Shown: piece after piece, positions 6,996 to 14,846 of the stretch
How positions within the stretch are numbered: the stretch's first letter is position 1
How the letters are laid out: the number at the start of each line of letters is the position of its first letter
NCBI GenBank assembly: GCA_036401895.1
Contig: DASWTW010000169.1
Coordinates: 1 to 63,772, forward strand
DNA: 63,772 nucleotides
Direction of reading: 5' to 3'
DNA from: LB3-1 sp036401895
GTDB lineage: Bacteria > Chloroflexota > Chloroflexia > Chloroflexales > Kallotenuaceae
Position numbers and translations under genes: made by a program
The notes under the pieces: model-generated
Databases searched by the model: none
Told to the model about the DNA's origin: nothing
The model's input: only the letters and a program-made list of their open reading frames with translations

Positions 6996-9605
6996 TCAAT
7001 TGCCGGATGCCGCCGCCTGAAGCGACTCAAAGGTCAGCTCGCCGTGATCCGCGTCGATCAACACGGTATCACCTGAGCGAAAGCGCTTGTCGAGCAGCTC
7101 CAGCGCCAGCACGTCCAGCACTTCGCGCTGGATCGCCCGCTTGAGCGGACGCGCACCGTAGCGCGGATCGTAGCCGACGCGTACCAGATGTCGCAGCGCC
7201 GCCTCGGTAAGATCGATCGTGAGCTTGTGATCGCTCAGCCGCCGGGTGACCAGCGCAACCTGAAGCCTGACGATCTCGGCGATCTGGGCCTGGCTGAGCG
7301 CATGGAAGATCGTCACGTCGTCGACGCGGTTGAGGAACTCGGGCGGGAAAAAGCCTTGCAGTGCATCCAGCACCTCCTCGCGCATCGCATCGGGATCGTC
7401 CAGCGTTTCCTGGATCACCTGCGAGCCGAGATTGCTGGTCATGATCACGACCGTGTTCTGGAAGTTGACCACGCGGCCCTGACCATCGGTCAGGCGGCCA
7501 TCGTCCAGCACTTGCAGCAGCACGCTGAACACATCGGGATGCGCTTTCTCGACCTCGTCCAGCAGCACCACCGAAAACGGCTTGCGCCGCACGGCCTCCG
7601 TCAGCTGCCCGCCCTCACCATAGCCGATGTAGCCTGGAGGTGCGCCGATCAGCCGCGCGACCGAGTGCTTCTCCATATACTCCGACATATCCAGCCGAAT
7701 CAGCGCGTGATGATCGTCGAACAAAAACTCGGCCAGCGCCCGAGCCAGCTCCGTCTTGCCGACGCCGGTTGGTCCCAGGAACAGGAACGAGCCCAGCGGA
7801 CGATCCGGATCGTGCAGGCCGGCGCGAGCACGACGAACCGCGCTCGACACGGCGCGAATCGCCTCGTCCTGGCCGACGATGCGCTGATGCAGGTTCTGCT
7901 CCATGTTGCGCAGCCGATCGGCCTCGTCGAGCATCAGCCGGGCAACCGGAATGCCGGTCCACTTGGCCACCGTCTGCGCAATATCCTCAGCGCTGACTTC
8001 TTCGCGCAGCAGCGCGCCACGCTCCTGCTGCTGATCCAGCGACTGCACCTCGGCCTCAAGCTCGCTCTGGAGCTGGGGCAGCCGGCCGTACTCAAGCTCG
8101 GCCAGCCGGTTGTAGTCGTACTCCCGCTGCGCCTGCTCGATCGCCACCTTGGTCTGCTCGATCTGCTCCTTGAGACCCGAGATCCGAGCGATCGCTGCGC
8201 GCTCCGAGGCCAGACGCAGCTCAAGATTGGCCTGCGTCTCGGCCAGATTGGCCAGCACCTGCTCCAGCCGCTCCAGCCGCCCCTGCGCCTCACGTGTGAT
8301 CTCACGCTTGAGCGCCTCGCGCTCGGTTTCGAGCTGCATTCGCCGCCGCTTGAGATCGTCAAGCTCGGCCGGATCGCTGGTGACTGCCATGCGCAGCTGC
8401 GCCGCCGCCTCGTCCATCAGATCGATCGCTTTGTCGGGCAGGAACCGATCGGCGATGTAGCGGTCGCTGAGCTGGGCGGCAGCCACGATCGCGTCGTCGG
8501 TGATGCGCACGCGGTGATGCGTCTCGTAGCGCTCTTTGAGGCCACGCAGAATCGAAATAGTATCCTCGACCGATGGCGCCTCGACGATGATCGGCTGGAA
8601 GCGGCGCTCCAGCGCTGCGTCTTTCTCGATATGCTTGCGGTACTCGTCCAGCGTCGTCGCGCCGATGGTGTGCAGCTCGCCGCGCGCCAGCATCGGCTTG
8701 AGCATGTTGCCGGCATCCATAACGCCGCCCTCGGCCGCACCCGCGCCAACCACGGTATGCAGCTCATCGATGAACAGCACGATATAGCCGTTGGCGCTGA
8801 GCACCTCGTTCAGCACAGCCTTCATGCGCTCCTCGAACTCGCCGCGATACTTGGTTCCAGCGACCATCGAGCTGAGATCGAGCGTCACAATCTTTTTGTT
8901 TTTGAGCGCCTCGGGCACATCGCCGCGCACCACGCGCTGAGCCAGGCCCTCGACAATCGCGGTCTTGCCCACGCCGGGCTCGCCGATCAGCACCGGGTTA
9001 TTCTTGGTACGACGGCTCAGCACCTGGATCGTGCGGCGGATCTCCTCGTCGCGACCGATCACCGGATCGAGCTTATTGAGCAGCGCCAGCTCGGTCAGAT
9101 CGCGGCCGAAGCGCTCCAGCGCCGGATAGCTGCGGCCGTTCTCGGAGACGATCCCCGGCATCTTGAAGCTTTCGCGCAGTGAGTTGAGCACCTGCACCAC
9201 TTTGTCACGGGCCAGATTGAACTGGAGCAGCAGACTACCGGCCGGGCCTCGGCTCTCGATCAGCGCGATCAGCTGATGCTCGGGCGAGACCAGCTCATCG
9301 CCCAGGCGGCGCGCCTCGGACTCGGCAAAGGTGAGCACCTGAGCCAGCCGCGGGCTGAGCGCGGGCTTAACATTCGAGCCGTGCATCTTGGGCTGCCGAT
9401 CCAGCTCAGCCTCGATATCACGCTTCAGCTGAACCACATCCTTGCCTGTGCGCCGCACCACCTCAGGCACGATTCCATCGTTTTGACGCAGCAGCGCCAG
9501 CAGCAAATGCTCGGGCACGATCTGCGGATGGCCGAACTCCATCGCCAGCTTTTGCGCCTCGACGATCGCCTCGCGTGCGTTGTCGTTATATTGATGCAGA
9601 TTCAC
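6996..9605 (-). CDS. clpB: ClpB disaggregase (Hsp100)
   Basis: Hexameric AAA+ chaperone that extracts polypeptides from aggregates with DnaK. I chose the GTG at 9605 (protein begins MNLHQYNDNAREA, 869 residues, near the family's usual ~860) because AAGGA lies 7 nt upstream. Order: Clp_N repeats (1-150), first AAA domain with Walker A GEPGVGKT near 207 and FIDELHT, the coiled-coil middle domain (about 400-520) that distinguishes ClpB from ClpA/ClpC, and a second AAA domain with GPTGVGKTE near 605 and LLDEVEKAH. No CIRCE operator is visible upstream; the upstream gap has a strong hairpin instead. Confidence 0.96.
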   Translation of the reverse strand: MNLHQYNDNAREAIVEAQKLAMEFGHPQIVPEHLLLALLRQNDGIVPEVVRRTGKDVVQLKRDIEAELDRQPKMHGSNVKPALSPRLAQVLTFAESEARRLGDELVSPEHQLIALIESRGPAGSLLLQFNLARDKVVQVLNSLRESFKMPGIVSENGRSYPALERFGRDLTELALLNKLDPVIGRDEEIRRTIQVLSRRTKNNPVLIGEPGVGKTAIVEGLAQRVVRGDVPEALKNKKIVTLDLSSMVAGTKYRGEFEERMKAVLNEVLSANGYIVLFIDELHTVVGAGAAEGGVMDAGNMLKPMLARGELHTIGATTLDEYRKHIEKDAALERRFQPIIVEAPSVEDTISILRGLKERYETHHRVRITDDAIVAAAQLSDRYIADRFLPDKAIDLMDEAAAQLRMAVTSDPAELDDLKRRRMQLETEREALKREITREAQGRLERLEQVLANLAETQANLELRLASERAAIARISGLKEQIEQTKVAIEQAQREYDYNRLAELEYGRLPQLQSELEAEVQSLDQQQERGALLREEVSAEDIAQTVAKWTGIPVARLMLDEADRLRNMEQNLHQRIVGQDEAIRAVSSAVRRARAGLHDPDRPLGSFLFLGPTGVGKTELARALAEFLFDDHHALIRLDMSEYMEKHSVARLIGAPPGYIGYGEGGQLTEAVRRKPFSVVLLDEVEKAHPDVFSVLLQVLDDGRLTDGQGRVVNFQNTVVIMTSNLGSQVIQETLDDPDAMREEVLDALQGFFPPEFLNRVDDVTIFHALSQAQIAEIVRLQVALVTRRLSDHKLTIDLTEAALRHLVRVGYDPRYGARPLKRAIQREVLDVLALELLDKRFRSGDTVLIDADHGELTFESLQAAASGN

Positions 9606-9983
9606 CCACAATTCCTTTCTCACTCTCGCGCCTGACCAGCCGATCGTTCGCTTCTGGTCACAGCGCACCGTCGCTTAGACGATCGCCGGCTGCGTATTGT
9701 TGCTTATGGTAACTTCATGCGCAAGCGCAGTCGCAGCTCCAGGCAGCTTGCCACAAGCTACGGCTGATACGATCGAAGGCCGGCAGTACCTTTAGTGCTG
9801 GCCGTATCAGCTTGATCTATCATTGCCACGGCTCGCCCAGGTGATTAAACTCAGCTCATTCAGCCCTCTGAGCAGCGTGTAAACTTCTTTCAGCTTCGGG
9901 TGCATCATGCACTACCATGACAATGCTTGTCGCAGCGCCTGTTGATATGGCTATAGCGGTTTTATCGGCTAAGGAACGGAACT
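9606..9983. other. Divergent intergenic region between clpB and an unknown membrane protein gene
   Basis: A 378-bp gap without a gene. It holds a composite hairpin: outer 8-bp stem 9763-9770 with 9804-9811, a one-sided 7-nt bulge, and an inner 8-bp near-perfect stem 9778-9785 with 9796-9803. A 13-bp palindrome GTGCATCATGCAC lies at 9900-9912, 72 nt before the plus-strand gene. Neither CIRCE nor a HAIR-type inverted repeat was found. Confidence 0.55.
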
Positions 9984-11099
9984 ATGGAAGCGATGCAGCC
10001 TGAGGCGATCAAACCGTCGACAGGAGCCGGCGTAGCGGTGAAGTATAGCAGTGCATTCAGGCGCAGGCTTGACAGCGCGGATCTTGACGAGCTGCGCAAT
10101 CTACGAACCGAGGTCCGTGATCTCCAGCGGATCATCAACAGCGTGCGGGTCGGCGAAAGCTCGTTACAGGATCATGTTCGATATATCAAGAAGACGATCG
10201 GGGATATTCACGCGCTGGCGCCCAAACTGGATGCCATGGAGCGTAAGCATGGCGGCGAAGACGCGATTCGGCATCTGCGCAACGTGCTGGAGCGCATGGA
10301 CGAAAATCCGCTGCTGGTCAGCCCTGAGGACACCTCGCGCGGCAGTGAGGATCTGCTGCGCTACGGAACCAGACTCGACGAGCTATGCCAGAAGTTCATC
10401 TATTGCGTGGGCGTGCTGACGATCCCGGAGCGTGTCAACGAGTGGCTGGAAAACTCCTGGCCCGGTTACTATATTCCGTTTCATGCGGTGTTTGAGGAAG
10501 AGATGCCGGTGTACGAGGACCGGGTACGCGTCCTTGAGCATATGGCCTGGACTCCCAGACTGATTCCCTACGGCATCGTCGACCCGACGACCGGCCTGAT
10601 CTATAAGTTTTCCAACCGGAAGTTCTGGCTGGTCGCCAGCGTAGCTCTGCTGGCAGGCGTGATTGCAGGCGTCATTCTGGGATTGCAAGCCGCACCGAAT
10701 GTCTTCGGCAACGCGTTTCTCACCGTCGAAAGCGAGCCGACTGTCTCGCTGGTTGTGCTATGGCTGGCAGTCGTCGCCGGAGTAGCCTTCCATATTATCG
10801 TCGGCACGGCCAAGCAGATGCGCAGCAACCCCGACCGGCCGCCGATCTTTGCTATGCGTTCGGTCCTGCCGATTCTCAACGCCAAGCTCGGCAACATCTT
10901 GTTCAAGATCGCGCTGACAATCGTGGGGCTGGTGGGGCTGATCTTCAGTATTGAGGCCAACAAGATCAATCTGCTCAGCGCGTTTCTGGTCGGCTACAGC
11001 CTGGACAGTGTGATCGAGCTGTTTGGCACCAGCGCGGAGCAGATGGCGGCGGCGCAGCTGGCGAGCCTCAAAAAACAGATGGGCGTTGCCGACAGCTAG
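9984..11099 (+). CDS. Coiled-coil membrane protein of unknown function
   Basis: A 371-residue protein I do not recognise. AAGGA lies 8 nt before the ATG. Residues ~20-150 are charged and helical with heptad-like spacing, predicted cytoplasmic coiled coil. A middle segment (residues ~155-205) has no membrane span. Four hydrophobic spans follow: ~214-234 (FWLVASVALLAGVIAGVILG), ~252-272, ~300-320 and ~325-345, and the chain ends in a short charged tail. It may be a scaffold or signalling protein, but nothing in the sequence fixes a function. It forms its own unit, ended by a hairpin 35 nt later. Confidence 0.7.
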   Translation: MEAMQPEAIKPSTGAGVAVKYSSAFRRRLDSADLDELRNLRTEVRDLQRIINSVRVGESSLQDHVRYIKKTIGDIHALAPKLDAMERKHGGEDAIRHLRNVLERMDENPLLVSPEDTSRGSEDLLRYGTRLDELCQKFIYCVGVLTIPERVNEWLENSWPGYYIPFHAVFEEEMPVYEDRVRVLEHMAWTPRLIPYGIVDPTTGLIYKFSNRKFWLVASVALLAGVIAGVILGLQAAPNVFGNAFLTVESEPTVSLVVLWLAVVAGVAFHIIVGTAKQMRSNPDRPPIFAMRSVLPILNAKLGNILFKIALTIVGLVGLIFSIEANKINLLSAFLVGYSLDSVIELFGTSAEQMAAAQLASLKKQMGVADS

Positions 11100-11131
11100 A
11101 CGATCGGCGCGCAGCTCCGGATAACGTCGCA

Positions 11132-11166
11132 AAGGTTCTTTCAAAACGAGAGAACCTTGTTGTTTT
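11132..11166 (+). terminator. Rho-independent terminator
   Basis: Eight-bp stem AAGGTTCT/AGAACCTT (11132-11139 with 11151-11158) and a T-rich tail GTTGTTTT. Confidence 0.65.
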
Positions 11167-11280
11167 CCAGACATATCCGACCCAGCGTCGAGAAGAGTCG
11201 TGGCACCGTTCCTGCTTACCTTGTGCTCCAGTGATACGACAAGGTGTTGTACACAACACGAGGAGAAGAAGGAGAACAAT

Positions 11281-11550
11281 ATGCAGGACCAGAAGAATCC
11301 ACAAAATGCGATCTTCCAGGTTGTTGACCAGATCCCTGGCCAGCTGTGGTACACGTTGGGCATCGTTTCGATCCTGTTGTCGGCAGGCTTCCAGCTGGCC
11401 GGCAAGAAGAACTGGGCCGACTTTGTCGGCAAGTGGCCGCCGACCTTCTTTGCCGTCGGCCTGTATCACAAGCTCGTCCGGCCGGGCAGCGAAGACGCCG
11501 TGGGCCAGATCCAGGACGCCGGCCAGCAGCTCCAGGAGCGCTACCGCTAA
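11281..11550 (+). CDS. Small one-span membrane protein, unknown function
   Basis: An 89-residue protein starting MQDQKNPQNAIFQVVDQIPG after a purine-rich GAGGAGAAGAAGGAG stretch that gives a very strong ribosome site. The segment around LWYTLGIVSILLSAGFQLAG is a likely membrane span. A second, weaker hydrophobic stretch (PPTFFAVGLYHKLV) follows a Lys/Trp patch, and the tail is polar. No family recognised. It stands alone between two hairpins (11132 and 11577), so it has its own transcript. High translation potential and small size suggest an abundant accessory membrane protein. Confidence 0.7.
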   Translation: MQDQKNPQNAIFQVVDQIPGQLWYTLGIVSILLSAGFQLAGKKNWADFVGKWPPTFFAVGLYHKLVRPGSEDAVGQIQDAGQQLQERYR

Positions 11551-11576
11551 ACCGCAGCACAGCACGATTATCTTTG

Positions 11577-11604
11577 GGCGAGGAACCTATCCTCGCCTGT
11601 TTTT
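11577..11604 (+). terminator. Rho-independent terminator
   Basis: GGCGAGGA/TCCTCGCC stem (11577-11584 with 11590-11597), 5-nt loop, tail TGTTTTTA. Confidence 0.9.
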
Positions 11605-11769
11605 ATGCCCGCCGGCCGGTCGTCGCTATCAGGAGTTTATAAGTATTGAGCGGCGGTTCGCGGCAAAATACTTGGTAGAATAGGAGCAGCGAGCGCAGCT
11701 GTAGCGGCTGCGCGCAGATTTCCGGTGCATCAGCGCACCATTTGTATAAGTGTTATTGTAGGAACATAC

Positions 11770-14646
11770 ATGGCATCACACTCGAATCGCAGAAACGGGC
11801 ATGGGCCCTATCGCGGCCCGGCGATGCGGCGCGGCGCAAATGAGACGCCACGGCGCTACAAGGCGCCGCCGCAGCTCCTGCACAACGTCAACGGCTCTGC
11901 CACTCGTCGTAGCCGCGTGCTGCTCTACGCGCTGCTGGCGGCTCTGGCTGTTGCAGTGCTGATCCCATCGGTCGGCGCTGCGGCCGGCGGCATGTACTAT
12001 ATGCAGACGTCGGACGAGCTTAAGCCACGCCTGGAAACGCTCCACGAGTATAAGCCGTTCCAAACCTCGCGCATCTTCGATCGCAATGGCACGCTGCTCT
12101 ACGAGTTTATCTCGACCGGCCGCCGCGATCCGGTCAAGCTGGATCAGATCGCCGACGATCTCAAAAACGCCACAGTTGCGATCGAGGATAAGAATTTCTG
12201 GACAAATCCCGGCGTCGATTATCTCGGCATCGCCAAGGCTTTTTACCGCAACTATGTCAGCGGCGAGACAGTCTCGGGCGCGTCGACGATCACCCAGCAG
12301 TTCATCAAGCTGGCCGTGCTGACCGAAGAAGAGCGCCAGGAAGGCTACCAGCGCAAGATCAAAGAGGCCGTGCTGGCCCAGCAGCTCACGGATCAGTACT
12401 CCAAAGAGCAGATCCTGGAAATGTATCTCAACGAAATACCCTACGGCAACCTGGCCTACGGCATTCAGGCGGCGTCGCAGGGCTATTTCGGCGTGGATGC
12501 CAAAGATCTGAACCTGAATCAATCCTCGCTGCTGGCCGGCGTTCCCCAGCTGCCGACGCTCTACAATCCGATGCAGTACCTGGAGAATGGTGAGGTCTTG
12601 CGCGGCGTTACGCTGAAGAAAGACAGCTGGCTTGAGCCGACCAGCCCGCTGCCGCGTGGCATCACGCCGACACGCGCACGCCAGGTCGATGTGCTGCGCC
12701 AGATGGTGCGCAACAATATCGTCACCGAGAAAGAAGCGCGCGAGGCGATCGCCCAGGATCTGACCTTTGCCGATCAGCAGGTTAGTCTGCGCGCGCCGCA
12801 CTTCGTCTTTCACGTGCGCCAGGCGCTGGAAAACGATCCCGAGATCGGGCCACTGCTGGCCAACCAGGGCGGTCTGAACATCACCACGACGCTGGATCTC
12901 AACATTCAGGAGATCGCCGAGCGCGAGGCTAAAACGCGCATCCAGGAGCTGGAAGAAGAAGAGCGCAATATTCACAACGCCGCAGTCGTGATCCAGCAGC
13001 CCGGAACCGGGCAGATCTTGAGCATGGTCGGCTCGATCGACTATAACGCCGTCAAGCCGACCGAGACCGAGGGCGAAGAAGGCAACGTGCTGGACGGCAA
13101 CGTCAACGTCGCGACCCGTGAGCGGCAGCCGGGCTCGGCCCTCAAGCCGTTCACCTATCTCGCGGCCATGGAGCAGGGCGCGCTGACGCCGGGCTCGGTG
13201 CTGTGGGACGTCGAGACCAAGTTCCCGGTGCGTGGTGGAGCCAGCGACGCCAACCTGAAGAAGTGCGCTCCCGGCGCCGACGCCTACTGGTTCTGCCCCA
13301 AGAACTTCGACCAGAAGTGGCACGGGCCGCTGCGTATGCGTGAGGGCCTGGCCAACTCGCTCAACATTCCGGCGGTGGTCGCGCTCAAGCGTGCCGGCAT
13401 CGGGCCGACGCGCGACATGCTGCACCGCATAGGCATCACCGGGCTGCAACGCGACGACAGCTTCTACGGCCTGGCGATGACTCTCGGCGGCGGCGAAGTA
13501 ACGCTGCTCGATCTGACGACCGCCTACAACACGCTGGCTAACGATGGCCGGTATATCAAGGCCGAGCCGATCCTCAAGATCACGGATCGCGACGGCAAGG
13601 TGCTGCGCGATTTCCAGGCCGGGCCGAACGATCAGGTCGTCGACTCACGGCTGGTGTCGATCGTTCGCGATTTCATGGGCGATAACACCGCCCGCACGCC
13701 GATGTTTGGGCGCAACAACCCGCTCAATCTGTCGCGGCCGACTCACGCCAAGACCGGCACCACCGACGACTTCCGCGACGCCTGGGCGATGGGCTTTACG
13801 CCGTATGTGACGGTCGGCGTATGGACCGGCAACAACAACAACGAAAAAACCGAGCGCGTGGAAAGTACCCAGGGCGGCGGCGTGATCTGGAACCGAATCA
13901 TGGAGGCGATGTTCAAAGATCCCGAGATCGATCGCTTCCTGCGCGGCGAAGACCTGAGCAAGCCGCTGGACTTCCCAAGCCCGGCCGAGTACGGCGCGGT
14001 CGAGCGCAAGATCTGCAAGATCGGCGGCAGCTTTGGGCAGCGCACCAGCGAATGGTTCACGCCCGAGATGCTCGACGGCGACACCGGCGCGAACTGCGAT
14101 CTGTATCGCACGCTCAAAGTTGTGCGCACCGGCGACAACGGCGTCTGCCTGCCGCGTGAGGGCGTCAACTACGGCGATCGGCTGGTGACGATGCGTGTGT
14201 GGAACCTGCCCAAGTCGTCAGATGAGGAGAAGATCGTCGATACGACGTTCAGCATCGGCGGCGACGACGAGGAGCTGAGCGGCAGCGCGCCCCGCGAGGA
14301 GTGTGGCGAAGACGTGGGAGCCGAGCCAACGCCGGAGCCGACGCCGACGCAAGATCCGCTGCTGGCGCCCACGCCCGAGCCCGGCCAGCCCGGCGGCCCG
14401 CCGGCGGAGCCTACCGCGCGCCCGGTGCCGCGTATCCCGAACCTGATCGGCCTTGGCGAGAACCAGGCCCGCGATCTGCTGGCCAGCCTCGGCGTGACCA
14501 GTGTGGTCGTCGACTACCAGGGCCAGGATCGGCTGGGCGATCTGTACAACGCATTCCCGCCATACGCAGTCGTCAGCCATTCGCCCGGCGCAGGTACCGC
14601 GATCGAACCCGGCATGACGGTTGTCCTCGGCGTCCGCGCGCCGTAG
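11770..14646 (+). CDS. Class A penicillin-binding protein with PASTA domain
   Basis: Bifunctional peptidoglycan synthase of 958 residues. The start at 11770 has TAGGA upstream. A basic cytoplasmic tail precedes one membrane span (VLLYALLAALAVAVLIPSVG). The GT51 transglycosylase contains VAIEDKNFWTNPG; the usual His of EDxxFxxHxG is Asn here. The transpeptidase has SxxK (SALK), SxN (SLN in LANSLNIP) and KTGT. An acidic, Pro-rich linker (PTPEPTPTQDP) leads to one C-terminal PASTA domain (PVPRIPNLIGLGENQARDLL), which in other proteins binds muropeptides. It would polymerise and cross-link glycan outside the membrane. It is a single-gene unit ended by a hairpin 22 nt past the stop. Confidence 0.95.
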   Translation: MASHSNRRNGHGPYRGPAMRRGANETPRRYKAPPQLLHNVNGSATRRSRVLLYALLAALAVAVLIPSVGAAAGGMYYMQTSDELKPRLETLHEYKPFQTSRIFDRNGTLLYEFISTGRRDPVKLDQIADDLKNATVAIEDKNFWTNPGVDYLGIAKAFYRNYVSGETVSGASTITQQFIKLAVLTEEERQEGYQRKIKEAVLAQQLTDQYSKEQILEMYLNEIPYGNLAYGIQAASQGYFGVDAKDLNLNQSSLLAGVPQLPTLYNPMQYLENGEVLRGVTLKKDSWLEPTSPLPRGITPTRARQVDVLRQMVRNNIVTEKEAREAIAQDLTFADQQVSLRAPHFVFHVRQALENDPEIGPLLANQGGLNITTTLDLNIQEIAEREAKTRIQELEEEERNIHNAAVVIQQPGTGQILSMVGSIDYNAVKPTETEGEEGNVLDGNVNVATRERQPGSALKPFTYLAAMEQGALTPGSVLWDVETKFPVRGGASDANLKKCAPGADAYWFCPKNFDQKWHGPLRMREGLANSLNIPAVVALKRAGIGPTRDMLHRIGITGLQRDDSFYGLAMTLGGGEVTLLDLTTAYNTLANDGRYIKAEPILKITDRDGKVLRDFQAGPNDQVVDSRLVSIVRDFMGDNTARTPMFGRNNPLNLSRPTHAKTGTTDDFRDAWAMGFTPYVTVGVWTGNNNNEKTERVESTQGGGVIWNRIMEAMFKDPEIDRFLRGEDLSKPLDFPSPAEYGAVERKICKIGGSFGQRTSEWFTPEMLDGDTGANCDLYRTLKVVRTGDNGVCLPREGVNYGDRLVTMRVWNLPKSSDEEKIVDTTFSIGGDDEELSGSAPREECGEDVGAEPTPEPTPTQDPLLAPTPEPGQPGGPPAEPTARPVPRIPNLIGLGENQARDLLASLGVTSVVVDYQGQDRLGDLYNAFPPYAVVSHSPGAGTAIEPGMTVVLGVRAP

Positions 14647-14667
14647 CACCTACTACCGATGATCGTG

Positions 14668-14702
14668 CTGCGGGGTTGGCTGAGCCGGCCCCGCAGTTAT
14701 TT
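14668..14702 (+). terminator. Rho-independent terminator after the PBP gene
   Basis: CTGCGGGG/CCCCGCAG stem (14668-14675 with 14689-14696), tail TTATTT. Confidence 0.85.
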
Positions 14703-14748
14703 AAGCCATAAAGATCGCCCTGGACCGAGCCGAAAGAACCAAAATCGC

Positions 14749-14777
14749 TTGACACCCGTACTTTCAGGCAGTATAGT
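14749..14777 (+). promoter_or_regulatory. Sigma-70 promoter of topA
   Basis: TTGACA (14749-14754), 17-bp spacer, TATAGT (14772-14777). The transcript would start near 14784, about 63 nt before the start codon. Within that leader GGCCGG (14788-14793) can pair with CCGGCC (14809-14814), directly followed by TGTTTGTTT, a terminator-like shape before the ribosome site. Confidence 0.8.
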
Positions 14778-14846
14778 GCAACAGCAAGGCCGGTTGAGCC
14801 GTTGGTTCCCGGCCTGTTTGTTTCTCCGAAAGGAGCGGCCCCGTTC

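Noticed and set aside
7188..9182. Long plus-strand frame antisense to clpB (and similar frames antisense to topA, liv genes and the multi-GAF kinase)
   Set aside because: These are mirror frames caused by high GC in the third codon position; they lack ribosome sites and plausible protein composition, while the opposite strand encodes clear families.
9606..9760. CIRCE operator for clpB
   Set aside because: No TTAGCACTC/GAGTGCTAA inverted repeat is present in the gap.
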